Part shown: piece after piece, positions 35,211-48,949 of the stretch
Layout of the letters: each line of letters starts with the position of its first letter
How positions within the stretch are numbered: the stretch's first letter is position 1
Assembly: GCF_019097595.1 (NCBI RefSeq)
Contig: NC_080735.1
Location: 15,539,917 to 15,603,916, forward strand
Length of the DNA: 64,000 bases
From: Hemibagrus wyckioides
Taxonomy: Eukaryota; Chordata; Actinopteri; Siluriformes; Bagridae
Reading direction: 5' to 3'
Translations under genes and position numbers: made by a program
Notes under the pieces: model-generated
The model's database searches: none
Seen by the model: only the letters and a program-made list of their open reading frames with translations
What the model was told of the DNA's origin: nothing

Positions 35211-36375
35211 AGTGAATTCCTCTCATGGCTGCTTGAGAAAAAATTGAGCTAGTTTATTAGCACTTCTAAAGTGGGTTTTATCAATTAATACAATTTCACC
35301 CATTGTATTCTAGATTCTTTTGATTGTGATATTTAAATAATTATAAACATGACAATGTAAACTGCATGAAAATCCTGAAATCCTGCTCTATCTGCTCCAA
35401 AAATGGTCCAAGCTAGCTTTCTGACAGGATGCTAGTCAGCTAGCTTAGATAGCTAATGTTATTCAGAAAAACAAAAATTTGAAGGTACTTTGACAGACTT
35501 TCACTTTTTTAATATGTGAAAAAGGTGAATAAAAATATTTCTAGCCTAATTATAATTGTGTAATGAGCATTAAAATATGTTTAAAAGTTTAAGAATACAT
35601 GTTAATGAGTAGGTTAAGCTTTGTTTTAAGCATAAGCAACTTGGGTGGCCTTTGGTTTTGTATAAAGCATTTATTACAATTTTAGCTGAACTACTGAAGG
35701 TTAAAGAAGTCGCTTTATAAAAACTAGTTTATGTGACAGTGTTATATGACATTTAAAGTGAAGCTGAGAGGAGACATTGTGATATTGTGTTTTTTATCCC
35801 CTAGCATTCCACTCCCAAATTAGTGACTAGCTCTAAGGAACTTTCTCGGCTCCTGGAAAGCAGGTCAGCATATTTTGGTTTCAAACCCCACATGGCAAAC
35901 GAGCAAGATGCTCTTCCTCTAGGCTCCTACAGGCTCCTCCGTGGTGTGGGGGAAAATGAATTCCTTATACAGATAAAAAAAAAAAAAGAAGTAAAAAAGC
36001 CATCATTAACAAGACAAATGGAGCGCCATCTTCTCTCTCAGTGGTTTTGACAACACGTGCCTCTCTTGTGATTTCAGTAATAAAGCAAATCAACAAAGCC
36101 CTGGCCTCTAAAAGCTCTGCCGCAGCAAAGTGGTCAGACAGCGCCGGCAACCTAAATGATCATCAATCAAATTCTGATTTTGTAAATGCATTTCGGTTGT
36201 TGGTGTTTCGGGTTGTTTTGTTTATTTTGTAGCCACAACGTGAATTAATACTCAGTAGGCAATATATTAGAGTCTGGTGGTGATCAAATAATAAGTGTTA
36301 AACTTCATGTGAGCGAACACGCAAGCAGATAGCTGGCAGAAAGAAGAGGCTTCGGAAAGTGGATGAAAAGCAAAT

Positions 36376-36510
36376 ACAGGTCAGTTTATTAGGTACAGTT
36401 CAACTTATTAAACACAGGTCAGTTTATTGGGTACAGCTCAGCTAATTAGATGCAGGTCAGTTTTTTAGGTACAGGTCAGTTTTTTAGGTACAAGTCAGCC
36501 TATTAGGTAA
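36376..36510. repeat. Minisatellite, about 20-bp unit
   Basis: Units of the form ACAGGTCAGTTTATTAGGT repeat roughly six to seven times with substitutions (TCAGTTTTTTAGGTACAGG is the best-preserved pair). Confidence 0.9.
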
Positions 36511-37599
36511 AACCAGCGGTATATCCAAAAATATGTCAAGCAAAAAAATGGTCAGAACAGCCAACAGACAGTCAGTCGATTGTAAACAGGCACACATTGG
36601 CTAGGAAAAGTAGTTGGCAGGAAAGCAGAAAAATACAAAGTTAAAAATCGTAAAGTCTTGATCAAATTGTCAGGTTCGGTATCATCACAGACACAAAAGG
36701 AGCAACTACTTTGCAAAATAGAAACTGTTTTTTAAACAGTGTGAAATTGAAAACAATTAGAAGGATGGTGAAGAAGTGCAGGTGGTTTCTGGGAGTCTGT
36801 GGGATTGTCTATAATAGTAGCATGTCTTTTGATCAGTGTGTTTGTGTTTACGTAAGGACAGTCTATTACATTGTGAAGAATTAGACATGACATGAAAACA
36901 CAGACGATGTAGGTAAAACAAGATGAGCCACACTTTCTAGACACACATGTTTCTTCAATCAGAGATGCTAGCAAGAGACTGGGATTTTAATATATTCATG
37001 ATCAGCATAAATTCAAATATAAGCTTGTCTATCCTATGGTTTGTCTTCAGAATATATTAATACTGTATTAGACAGACTTTGTTTTGGACATCTACAGACT
37101 CAGTAATGTGATAAAACTGCTTTTAAAAGGTTAGTAATTAACCAAGAGAACAAGAGACCGGTGACAACAATAAGGCAACAAACATATACAGTATATATGA
37201 CTAAATAATGTCAATATGGACCATCTGTTAATGGTAATTTCTATAATAAAAGGCCCTTATATATAAGCAGGATGAAAAAATGATAACGCATTAGATCGAG
37301 TTATTAAATGTAACCTTGTGATTTGTCTTCTTCGCAGAAATTCTCTAAGACCTGTAAAAAAGATGACCAAACAGAAATGCGAATTTCATGAGAATTTATT
37401 GTTTGCTCTCTGTAGAGAAAACTTTGAGAAACAAATTTGAATTAATTCACGAAAACTGTTCAAGTAAACAAAGTAACAACAGCCAAAAGACTGCAACTTG
37501 ACTGATTGTTGTGGATTTTAAGCAAAAGCCTAAAAAAAGTTAGGCACCAACACTATTTGTTGCAGAGATGTACTGAAATAAGATATAGTTTCCGGAGCT

Positions 37600-38120
37600 G
37601 GAAGTCAATAGTAAAACCACAGGCACTTGGCTGTCGTTGTCGGTTCGATCCAGAGGCCGAGCTTTATTTGTCACCGCCTGGCAGCTTCGCCTAGACATAA
37701 GACAGAATTTGATCTTTCAAATAACCTTCCAGTTGAAGCAGATGCACTGAAGAGATTTCCCTTATTAATCCAGATGGTGTGATCCTGGCAAGAGGATGCA
37801 GAACCTTCGCATCTCCACACAGAGATCCTGTGAAAAGTATTAGCAATGCTGCTGCGTGACAGCTTTCTGCCTCTGAATCCTGAACACAAGGGCAGCCAGA
37901 GGTCCAGCTCAGCCGTCGCCACCACCACTGTAGTGCATGCCCAGTGCGTGATGTGTATTACGCTGCTCTTATAGTCATTTCTGCTTTGAACAGCGAGGCC
38001 TCGATGCAGGATGGTAGACGTAATTGCCCGGTGCATTAAAGAGTGCGATTACGAGGCGGCCCGGAAAGCAGTTTATCTCTCTGCGTTGAAAGAGGATGGA
38101 ATAAACAGGAATAATGAGGC
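37600..38120. promoter_or_regulatory. Candidate regulatory patch in intron 3
   Basis: Low-repeat DNA with CpG sites and relatively balanced composition (GTCGTTGTCGGTTCGATCC near 37633; GATTACGAGGCGGCCCGG near 38046). The open frame at 37671-38036 (-) lacks recognisable domains or splice support. Enhancer function is a guess. Confidence 0.25.
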
Positions 38121-38587
38121 AGAACAGAATACAGCACTGTAAACACGTTAGTAAGATTACTGACAAAGCAAGTCGAGGATGAGGGTAAGATAAGCGCTAA
38201 CGGAGTTGCGCCCATAATGACTGGTCATGGCTGTGGGTCTTACACAATTGCTGGGATCGGTGGAGCCTCAATTGAACTATTTTCAAATGGCACAGGATTT
38301 TACTGTATACAGTTTGTAATGAGGACTTCATCCATCTCTAGCTAATTTGTTTGTATGTTCATTATGCGGGTTATTTTGTGCTCAGGCCTATAGGCTCACA
38401 CAAAGGCATGCATCAAAAGGAGATATATTGTGCTTTTGTGTTATATAACGGATGTAAAGAAAAAAAAAACAGCGTGAACTGGAAAGTCAGTCTGTCTATT
38501 ACTTCCACGAATTACAAGCTTGGATCTGGTTTGAGTCAAAAAAATGTAAAAAACAGTTTACAGGTACACTCCCTGGTTCAAGTGAGG

Positions 38588-38770
38588 GTGCGGTAGCTCA
38601 GTTATTAAGTTGTTGGACTGCTGATCGGAGGGTAGTGAGTTTGAATCCCAGTACCACCAAGCTGCTACTCCTGGGCCCCTGAGCAAGGGCCTTAAGCCTC
38701 AATTGCTCAGTTGTATAAATGAGATAATTGTAAGTCACTCTAGATAAAGCATCTACCAAATGCTGTCAGT
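38588..38770 (+). repeat. tRNA-derived SINE (family 1), best copy
   Basis: 'GCGGTAGCTCAGTTATTAAG' contains an RNA polymerase III A box, and 'GTGAGTTTGAATCCCAG' a B box, at tRNA spacing. The body 'CTGGGCCCCTGAGCAAGGGC' and 'CTCAATTGCTCAGTTGTATA' precedes a tail 'AAAGCATCTACCAAATGC'. Three reversed copies occur in the window. Mobilised in trans by a LINE; encodes no protein. Confidence 0.85.
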
Positions 38771-38899
38771 GTTAAAGACAGAACTCCACAACCCACCACT
38801 AAGTCCAGGAAGTCTCAACAATTGTATATCTACATGCAAAACCGGCAATAAAATCCACCTATGACGCAAGTTAGATTCCGTTATCCATATTATATATAT

Positions 38900-39260
38900 T
38901 ATAAACTCTTGTTCCCTCACCAACTAGATATTAACTCCTTTTCCCAGAGGCCAAAAAAATTGGTATTTGCTCCCTTTTTGTTGTGTTCATGTTCAGCATT
39001 AAATGTTTTTGTCATGCCTCACTCCACAGTGGGGTTAATAGGAAGCTCAGAATTTAAGAATTTGTAGTATTTCATAATTATTCCTGTTTTCTACTAGGCA
39101 TAATGTGTTTATAGAAAAGTTCCAAAATAAAAAGTGCTCCAAGGGCTTGGTCATATGCAGTCTTGACTCATTTTTATATCAGAATCGCAGTGATAAAAAA
39201 TTCATTTGTTTATACTGAGTGAAAAAGTCTAAAATGTTGATTTCCATTCTGATAGTGTAA
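38900..39260. repeat. Dispersed repeat pair, copy 1
   Basis: 'TTTTCCCAGAGGCCAAAAAA', 'TTGTGTTCATGTTCAGCA' and, further on, 'GACTCATTTTTATATCAGAA' and 'AAAAATTCATTTGTTTATAC' match 62450-62850 in the same order and orientation. Unnamed. Confidence 0.6.
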
Positions 39261-40729
39261 TGGAACACCAGTGTACTGGGTTAAGAAAAAAAGAAAGCAC
39301 AGAGAAAGCGAAAGATTTTGAAGTCTTAAGCCGACTTAAGTTAGACTGAACTGGTCGTATTATATTGAATCTGAACCGAATTGTCGGATCATTAGTGAAC
39401 TGTAGTGAATCAAAGTATCGATAGTGTCATACACTACCTACCTAAATGTATCATATGCCACGAACAAAATCAATCAAAGCTTATCTTCTTAAAGAATGGG
39501 CTTCACACCCATTATTACACGTAAACAGCGAGCACAGATCATAAAGAAACAAGCAAATGGCAGACTGTCAGCTGGTTTGTGTAACAAGCCTCAGGCTTTG
39601 TTATATGTAGCGTCTCTGTCAATAGTGTCTTATGCTATGCACCCTGCTTACTCTACGCCATGATGGCAGCTACAGATTCTGCTTTTAAACGGTTGTCAAC
39701 AATAAAAAAGGCCATTATAAGCAACAGGAAACAAAGTGAGATGTTTGGGATGGTATTAATTGGTAGATGAAAATGTTACGGCCACGGCATCAGCCATTTT
39801 TTTTCTTTGTGTAAGATGAAAGAAGAGCTTAAGCTGAAAAAAGAGACAAAGACTTAGGTTTGACCTTATCATATGAGGTTGACGGTTTGTATTGTTCTCA
39901 ACACCGTGGTGTCTTTTCTTTTCTATTCATGCACGTAGTCTCTGTCGACCTCCAGCTATGGAGTGTCAAAGCCACAGTGAATAAACAGAGAAGATTTTAT
40001 CCACCTTTCTAAGCCTGAACAAACGATTGTATTTGAATGATGTACATGATATTATGTTCATGCTATTAGAGTGGCTTAACGTTAAGTATGTTTTCTTGAC
40101 TACCGCATTCAAAAAAGCACTCTCTATTTGTAAGTCTTAATTGTTTATGTGGTTGCATGCTGTGAAATATAATTGTGCTTGCATTTATCATATAAATGAC
40201 ACTTTATTACGAACTATAAAACGAGCAGATGTCTACTAGTGTAGAAATGTTAGCATGAACAATAATGTACAATGTGAAATAAAATGCTAAGCAGCGATGA
40301 TTTAACATAAATCCTTTTCTGTCATAAATAACTGTTTAGCATAAAACACATATAGAATAGTTGAAAAATGCTAATTAATTTGACTGCTTAGGACCAGGCA
40401 GTGTAAGTGCCACTGACAGGAGCTCAAACTGTACAAAAGTCCTGCTATTTTTTACTCAAAGGACTAAAATTACCAGCACTACATGGTGTGTAGCAGTTTA
40501 ATGCTAATCTAGCAGTGTTGCGCTACTTTAACAATGATTCAGATTTAGCAAATTTAGCTTAACATCCAAATCCAAAATTCTACACTACTGCTCGTATCCT
40601 TTCATTACATTTTTTTTTTTTTTTTTTAACAAATACCTCTCAGACTTCACTCTTCATTTGCTTTTGAAGGAAAGCAGAGTGTATAAAGTAGCTTATCTCT
40701 CAGCAGGATAGCTAGCAAGCTTCGAATAC

Positions 40730-40995
40730 AGTTCCTCACATCAAAGGGACCTTCTTTATCCGGCCCACACACACTTCGGCTTCTGACAGCGGATATTAAA
40801 CGCTATCGGCGAGTTCGCACACTCGCGGACACGCAGGAAAAGGTGAGGGACACGGATTCACAGGGATTCGGCTTTCTCCACATGTCATGTACTGAGCTGG
40901 GTGCGCCGATGAGGGCAGAGTGACGTTAATCCTAAACGTATTTTTAAAATAAATAAATAAAAGGTCTCCGGTTTGCCCTTCTGGGGGAATCTGTA
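40730..40995. promoter_or_regulatory. Candidate CpG-bearing regulatory patch in intron 3
   Basis: CpG-rich relative to its surroundings (ACGCTATCGGCGAGTTCGCA, CTCGCGGACACGC) with a TGACGTTA half cAMP element near 40920. It might be an intronic promoter or enhancer; the open frame on the - strand is unconvincing. Confidence 0.3.
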
Positions 40996-41587
40996 ACCCC
41001 CTGGAAGTCACACATTATTTATAATTCTTTTATTCTGTTTCTGTATTTATTATTCATGGTATGCATTTAAATATTTCTTATAAATTATTCAGTAACTACA
41101 ATAAAACATGGAAAAGGATGTAGTTACATGATGATGGTTCCTGGAAGTTTCAAGGATTAAAGATTTTAAGTAAAACCCTAAAGGAAAAGGCAGCATTGTT
41201 AACCACCATATGAACCTTTAAAACCCTCCACTCCTTTTCCCCCCCATTTTTTCTAAATGTATGACAACAAACAGCAAATCTATGAGCCCGAATCTGAATC
41301 AGAAGCAGTTTATTTTCTTTCTTTCTTTTTTTTTTTTTGCATGTAAATTATCACTTTTTTCTATTCTTAATTCTATTTAATTCTACCCTATTTTATTTAT
41401 ACCATTTAATTGTATTTTAAATGGTAATTAAATGATTAAATGACTAAATTGTATTTTTATAATAAAGATGATTAGATTATGATAGATTTCTGTTTCATAA
41501 ATCTAGATAAAAATCTAAAAAATATATATTTTTGATCAACCTGGTAAATAAATGATTAAATATTATAATAAATAAAAATAGAAAAAC

Positions 41588-41635
41588 TTAATTCTGATTG
41601 GTTGGAAAATGCTGATTTATTATTATATGTAGACA
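41588..41635. repeat. Fragment of the 17225-type repeat
   Basis: 'CTTAATTCTGATTGGTTGG' followed by 'TGCTGATTTATTATT' matches the start of copies at 17225 and 61630. Confidence 0.4.
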
Positions 41636-41747
41636 CTTTTTTTGAAGTAGGTTTTTTTTTTGTTATTTTAACAACTTTTGTTTATTTAATTGAGGATATA
41701 TACATGCTTTATTATTAAGATATTCATACTCTCACTACTATTACTCC

Positions 41748-41776
41748 TAATAATAATAATAATAATAATAATAATA
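41748..41776. repeat. (TAA)n microsatellite
   Basis: AATAATAAT run ending in GGGTAAAG. Confidence 0.93.
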
Positions 41777-42729
41777 AGGGTAAAGTGTGTACGATAAGTG
41801 GTACAGAAAAGGTTTAATCCAAATGTATTCATGCAAAGCTGCTAGCAAAAATTGACAGGAAATTAATAGATGTCTTCAGTATATGCAGGTTGATAGCTGT
41901 ATCTATATCAGCTAACACAGTTCATACAGCTGCTACGTTAAATTGTAGAACTCAAATATGTGAAATCAGATATGTACCTGCTGTGCACATGCTATCGCTG
42001 CTAAACTGGCTAGCTAAATAACCAGACTGAATTAGTGCTGAACGGTTGGCAGAAACTAAGTGAAATGTTGGTGTGTGTGTGTGTGTTAACATGACAGAGG
42101 TCCACAAAAGTTTATTCAGGGTTGCTAGCAAAGGGAAAGTGCAGTGTTCAATTCCTTTGTAGGTCAGTAAGCACCGCAAATTGTTATGCTAGTCACCTAG
42201 TATTCTCTAAAAAAAATACATTCATGGAATGTAATAACAATAACCCTTGCTTGTTGAATTCACGCCTTTAATCGTATAAAAAGAAGCCTAAAATATGAAT
42301 GTTTTGCTAGCTTTAGCATGTAAATACTAACTTCCTGTTAACCAGAGGTTGTTCTAAAATGTAAATAAGTTTGGATTTGCTTGAAAGATTTTTTTTTTTA
42401 TCCTATTTTGAAGAAACTAACTACTTTTAAGTGATTATTAGCACAGAAAGCTAACACTATCTAGCATTCTACAACCATGCTGATGTTAGCTAATTCAAAC
42501 AGACAGCATAATTTTAGGTCAAGAGAATATTTGAGGTAAAATACAGATTAAAACAAAAGATGAGTTAAGTTTTCTTCAGACACAATACCTCCATAAGAGA
42601 ATAATTATATTTTGGCTGTGGGTAATCACCATTTTGCTCCTGCATCCTTCATTTCAAATTACGCTGTTTAGATATGGTGCTCTGATTAAAATTCATAAAA
42701 AATGGGCTTTAAATATGCTGTTAACATAC

Positions 42730-42900
42730 ATATGAAAGGAAGTTAATGGCTTGACACTAATTACAGGATGATCCCTGCCGAGGACGATTTTAATTATATG
42801 GGCCCCGAATCCGATTAGAGCTGTCTCTACGACTTATGCTTTAGAAAGTTGAGATATTTGCAGTATGTACACGACAGGCCGGAAGTTTGAAAGCAACGCT
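42730..42900. promoter_or_regulatory. Candidate regulatory patch in intron 3
   Basis: Non-repetitive block with TAATTACAGGATGATCC, GATTTTAATTATATGG and CCGAATCCGATTAG, i.e. homeodomain-type and GATTA words in a CpG-bearing context. Not coding in any frame. Conservation untested. Confidence 0.3.
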
Positions 42901-43348
42901 GAGTTTGTGACACTAAACTAGAGAAATCTAGGCAGAAAAGTGTTTGTATGCAATTAGAAATAGTGTAGAGGCAAATCATACTGAAGCTACGTAAGCCAGA
43001 ACTGGATATATCAGCAAGTTGGACATATTAAAGTGATCTATCAATTATGTTCCATTAGATATGTCATTGTAAGTAATTGTGTGTGTGTGTGTGGTTATTT
43101 ATAAGCGTTTTATTGAGCAGTGTACAGTACAGCGTGGACTTTTCCATATTATGGATTGTTACATCCTGAAATTAAAATGGATTTATTTGGGATTTTATGA
43201 GTTCAACAAACAAAATGGTCCATTATGTCAAAATGGACCAAAACAATCAACATAATTTTCAAAAGTAGTTACGAATAAAAACAATATTGAAAATATCCTA
43301 TAGCTACAATGCATATAGATTTCTTTAAAGCACCTTGTTGATGATGGA

Positions 43349-43776
43349 CACCATATAGCCAAAAGTTTGTGGACACCTAAGAATCACCTGACCATCATGC
43401 TTTGTCTTTGTATGCTTTAGCGTTACAATTTCTCTTCACTGGAACTGAAGGGGCTCTGACCCTGTTCCAGAGCTCCATGAAGACATGGTGCGTTAAGGTT
43501 GAAGTAAAAGATCTCAAGTGTCCTGCACAGATCCCTGACTCTGACTCAACCCCACTGAACACCTTTGGGATGAACTGGAAAACTGACTGAACCCCAGACC
43601 TCCTCACGCTTCCAACATCAGTGTCTGATCTCATTAATACTCTTGTAGCTGAATAAACACAAATCCCCGCAGCCACGTTCCAACATCTAGTGGAAAGCCT
43701 TCCCAGAAGAGAAAACTGGAGCTTATTATAAGTGCAAAGTCGGAATAAATCTGGATGGGATGGTTAGGCGTTATTC
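43349..43776 (+). mobile_element. Tc1-like relic, forward
   Basis: 'CATATAGCCAAAAGTTTGTG' at the left end, then 'CTTTGTATGCTTTAGCGTTA', 'CCCTGTTCCAGAGCTCCATG', 'CACCTTTGGGATGAACTGGA' and 'AGTGGAAAGCCTTCCCAGAA'. In broken frames it codes for the transposase C-terminus. The right terminal repeat is lost. This copy shows that the relic at 1665-3525 is one element with a later insertion. Confidence 0.8.
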
Positions 43777-45939
43777 AAATAAATTTAAAATTAATTCAAT
43801 TAAATCAAGGGGTTTGTGACTCCTTTGCTATAAAACACACAAGATAGCTATTTGCTGATTGCTTGCTTGAAGCCAAAAAGAATTCAACAATTATATTATA
43901 TAAATTCAGCAAATGATAAATAATTGACTAATAAACAATTGTATATTATATATGTTAAATATATTCGAAGCTGGTAAAGCCTCAGAGGGGTGTGAATACT
44001 TATGCTTGGCACTATATATTGTGCATATATGATCTAGATCAGTTCCCCAATAGCATACGCTGCTCACTCTGCCGTAGTAATCGCTAATCGCGTTAAGCGG
44101 CTTGGATTTGTAGCGCATGAGCATTTGGAGGGAGCACAGCTGGGATGAAAAGAGGTCTTTGCCCGAGGACATGGAATAGGAGCCAGTCAGTGCAAACCTT
44201 GCAGATGGAAAGCAAACGGATGAACCATAGTGTTGGTTGAGCAAACAGTGGAACGTTCAGGTTACAGCCGACCCAAATTAAATTAAATAAAAAAAAGTTT
44301 TGTGTAATCAGCGTGTCGAGCCTTGGCTTGATTATGTAATGTAATGATTCTCAAAATGGGTTCGTTGAAGCATAGCCAGGGAGTCTGCAGTGGGTTTAAC
44401 TTTATTACGTCACTGGAAACCACAAACTTCAATAACTCAGTAAGCAAAAAAATATCATACATGTCTATATTACTATACTATTTCTATTACTATTTCTATA
44501 ATACACTAAACTGTTGAGTGGTTGGATTGTGTTCGTTAAATTCATCTGTACTCAGATCACCCATGGAACTTTTTCTCTTACGACGGCAAGCAGTTTGAAA
44601 ACCCTTGATGTAAGGAAGAAAAAAACTTGTGTGGGTGGAGTTATAGGAAAATAATCAGCAACAAGGTGGACATACTGTTGATTCAGTTTATGTGATTAGT
44701 TGATCAAGCTAAACCGATTCTTTTCGATAACAGCACAGCAGTGCATTTGTGAGTCCCGGCATCGCAACTGGAGACTCCTTCCAAAAATACTAAGTATATT
44801 CCTCCTCACGGAAAACCTCACTCTCAGTGATTACACACAGTTTATTTCATCTGGTCATATGTCATATAGTTCCAATTAATGAAATGTCATTAACATAGAA
44901 ACTGTAACATTTTGGGATGAGTGCATTCCTGGTATAGAGTAATAAAAAGATAAATAAATAAAATGAATCAACGTCATGTGAGAATTGAAAAGTTCTGTGG
45001 TAAAAGTAACAGGTGTCATGAAGCAGACTCACAGGATGTGTTTTTAATAACAAAAAGCCACAAGATACAAAAAAAAACCAACTAATACGAAATATTCACA
45101 AAATTATGGACATTCAAAAGTACTGGAACATGCACATAAATAATCCAAACGACAGGCAAACCATCTAAAGCAGAAAAACACAGCTATAGCTGTCATGTCA
45201 CAGACTTATGGAACACAGCATATACCTACGAGCAACAAGGAACTGAAACCAATGGGCTTAAAAAAGGTGAGGAAGAAACATACATATCTAGAAACAAGTG
45301 CACTAGATTAAAAATGGGAGGGTGGGAATGCTGGTGGTTGCTGGGAGTTGGAGTTGTCCAGGGCAGCCATGTTTGTCAGCAGCGGTGGAAAATGAGCCGT
45401 GATGTTACATGACGTGAAAACAGGAAGCTAACATGATAAATCACAAGCTGAAGCCTAGCTCAATACATTCTGCTTTATAATTCCATTTCTGGTGAAATTT
45501 TTTTCCCCCCTCATATTAACCGGAGTTTCTATTTCTGACCCAGGGTGTTGATTCTCAACTGACTGGCTAATGTCATACCTCAAATCCGAGACCTCAGGCC
45601 CAGGCTGTGATTTTGTTCAATAAAACCCGCATTCAAATCCCATTCTCAGAGAAAATTACAGTATAATTTGATTTAACCCTATTCTGCCTGGGCTTCTTTT
45701 TTTCTGACCCAGATTCTACTTAGTGTGGTGAAAGAATTCTTCCAGATCACTTCAAGAATATCCAGCCCTGGATTCTGCATATTTGTTTCACACTTGCTCT
45801 GAAACACTTGATAGATACAGAACAACAGACGAAAAGGGAATAAGGTGTTTAATAATGCATTCTCAATTTCCTTTATAGAGTACTGGGAGACAAATAAAGT
45901 GTACAGAGTTAATAAAGCACCGAATCCAGAGGAAATACA

Positions 45940-46160
45940 TCAAATAGAATAGAAAATTACGCAGCCCGATGTTTCTCGTTTCTCGGAGCTTTGAGTCGTC
46001 ATGACCTTTGCGATTTGAAAGATAAGGAAGAAGTTGATTTGCTTGAATCCCTCAGGAGGGCTTTCTTCCCTGAGAGCGAAGCTGATTAAAGAACAGCGCA
46101 GTCCAGGGATGAGAGACGACGTCTATTCCGCGTCTAGGTGGTTAAAACGGCAACAAAAAA
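45940..46160. promoter_or_regulatory. Candidate regulatory patch in intron 3
   Basis: Low-repeat sequence with CpG sites (GAGTCGTCATGACC, GAGACGACGTCTATTCCGCG). ACGACGTC carries an ACGT core. No exon structure. Weak. Confidence 0.22.
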
Positions 46161-46383
46161 CTTTGAACGTCGGAGGGAGACACAAAGCATGGAAAAAAAT
46201 GTAAATGATGTGTATGTGCATACTGTAGCAAAGCCTTCAGAGAAGAGCTGTTCGTCAAAGTGAATCGCTTTGCTCCGTGGTGCTGGATAGCTCCTGACTT
46301 CGGGGCTTGTAATAAAGGTTTAATGATGTGCATCTATTTGAGGAGCGCTTCGGTCTTTATGAACCATCCATAATGGTGATCTA

Positions 46384-46402
46384 AAAAAAAAAAAAAAAAA
46401 AG
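46384..46402. repeat. Poly(A) run
   Basis: Pure A run with no recognisable retroelement upstream. Confidence 0.85.
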
Positions 46403-47999
46403 TTTAATCAAATTTTTTAATCGAAACGCAAGAAGCGAGATGACACACAGGACGAATGTCCTGCAAAAAGATTACTGTACCAGGGATTATTTATGTGGCG
46501 GTCTAGGAAAACCCATCGACTTGGGAATGATTTTTTTTTTTTTGGTAACAGAAATACTGATCTGAGTGTTTTTGCGAGAACGTTTATTAAAAAATGACTC
46601 TCATGACCATAGTGTAGACCCTTGTCTCAGTATCAGCCATCACGTGTTGACTGAACATATGACACACAAAACTGGAAACGCTTCCAGGAAGTTTCAAAGT
46701 CGTCATCCGAGTAGTCGGATTCTACAGGGCTTCCAGGAGACGTGTGTCACTTTTTTTAACGGTCCTTCTAGAAACAAAACCGTTGTGACGCTTTACTTCC
46801 CTCATGGAAGAAGGAAGATGTTGTGTTGAAGATCAGCTAAACACTCCAAATGATCTGGAGGTCATGGTTGAGACTTGCCTGACTTTCTCAAATGAACGAC
46901 CTATGGTTGCACACTGGTCTGTTTTTGTAAGGACTTTTTCCTTGTACATTTTCCTGCCCCTGAACATGACACTGAACAAAACAAACTGATTGGTTGCTTT
47001 ACATGTCAGTCAGATGCCCTCTTAGGTGGCCAATGGCCAGTTAAAAGCTGTGATGGCATCCAGTCTGGCTACATTTCATTGTGTAGACTCTGACTGATAA
47101 ATAAGGAAGAGGCAAAAACATGTTTGCCTCAGCGCTCAGTGCTCGCACAACTGAACTGCTCAATGCATGCGAATAACTTTGCATCAGCACAATTCACAGC
47201 ATTCATCAGGCCTGTATACACATTAGATGTGTTATCAGATGCTCCTCTCTGATATTTATCACAGATCACAGAAACACTTCGATTTCCTGCCATATGTTAA
47301 TTAACATAACAATGTGCACTAGGCTTACATCTTACAAGGTGCGTCCCAAATTGCACACATATGCACTATCCTGTAGTGTAATTAGTCTGAGTAGTGTAAT
47401 GGGAAATCCAAGAAAAAAAAGAAGTACCCGGATGATGCATTTATTCAACCGTGTGGAATGTTAGACACTTCATTCACTCAACACTTGCAGCTTTGCTTAC
47501 ATAGAGGAAGAGGGGCGGGGCTAACAGGTGCTGATGCTGAATGAGAGAAAATTTAAGATGGCCGACAACATGCTGGTGTATGGGAAAATGTCTTACAAAT
47601 GTCTTTTAACTTTATTTTCCAACATTTTAAAAATAGAGGTGTCATGTTACGTGTGTTTGACGTTGTCATTTGCCATGGATTGTGAAACGGCTTATACTTA
47701 CAGCTAGAAAAAAAAATTAGTTATAGTTGAGACAAAACTAGCCTTCTAACATTCACACAGTGCATAGTTTAAGTACGTATTATGCAGTATGTCATTGGAG
47801 CACAGCTATAAAGTAGTGTGTTATTGTAGTTGTGGTACAGATTTTTTAGGAATAGTGAATATGAATCATAAAGAATGAGGATGAGGTTCCTGTTTGTCAA
47901 ATTTACCTCAGTGGATGATGGAACATGATTACTCATTTTCAACCTAAAATCTTTGTCATTTATTATTTCTATATTTTCTGTATTTTATGAAATACAAAT

Positions 48000-48500
48000 T
48001 CCATCAATAAATCGCGGTTTGATTTGGCCAAGTGTTCGAGACGAACTTTGTACTTCTTTATTTTCAATCATAATTATGTCTACTGTAGGTGTCTGTGGCA
48101 TTGATTGTTGCACAAAAACAGGACAATCAACCATGGCAGCGATGTCCGCTGTGTATAATTGTGGTGGTATTTAATTAGCACGTTCTTACACCGCGAGCCG
48201 TGTAATCTGTGATTGTATCCTCACTGCGTTTAAGCAACAAAACAAAGAAATGAACAATACGTCTTTGATTAACCGGTTACAGTTTATTTTTAGCCGTTTT
48301 CTACGTCGTGATTGGTGACGGCTCAGATTCGGAGATATACTTGTTTGTTCATATCGCGTGCTCAGTGGCCGTGTTTGTTTCATTTGGAAAGTGCTGAAGG
48401 TCCAGGCCTCCCTAAACAACTACACTTGCTGTTGACAAAGAGGATTAGCTTGTGTTTTGACATGGTTATTATTTGCTTAGTATTGATCCACCCTTAATGT
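48000..48500. promoter_or_regulatory. Candidate regulatory patch in intron 3
   Basis: Patch with interspersed CpG (AAATCGCGGTTTG, ACACCGCGAGCCG, CGTTTTCTACGTCGTGATTGG) and no repeat words. Overlapping open frames on both strands are short and featureless. Regulatory nature uncertain. Confidence 0.22.
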
Positions 48501-48949
48501 GTTGCACTCCGCTCTCCTGCACGGACTGAATAAATAGTCTCGAAAGCATTGCAAGGAGTCTCACATCCCTCAATCCTCCTCACCCAACCCACCAACAACC
48601 AAAAAAAAAAGAGAAAGAGTCAAGGTCCAGCCTGCTTTTAAAGCAAGTCATTATTAACAGTCTGCTTGTAAGAGTCACAGATTTGAAATGTTGTCAGGCA
48701 GGGATGAATGTCCTATTTAAAATTCAGCCACAAGTAACATTATTTCATTATTTTCTGTTACTTATGTAAGCAGAATGCAGAATTTCTTTAAGTACAAAAA
48801 GTATAAATAATGATGGAACTTTGCAGACTTTTTTTAAAAAGTATACTACAGTAGTGTAGATGTGATTACCAAGGACAAAAAATATAGATGCTTCCCAATA
48901 CTTAAAAAGAACCCACCAAAAACCTGCTTACTTTAAACTTGTGTTGTTT

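Noticed and set aside
38588..38660. tRNA gene
   Set aside because: Good A and B boxes, but followed by a SINE body repeated three more times; stems are poor.
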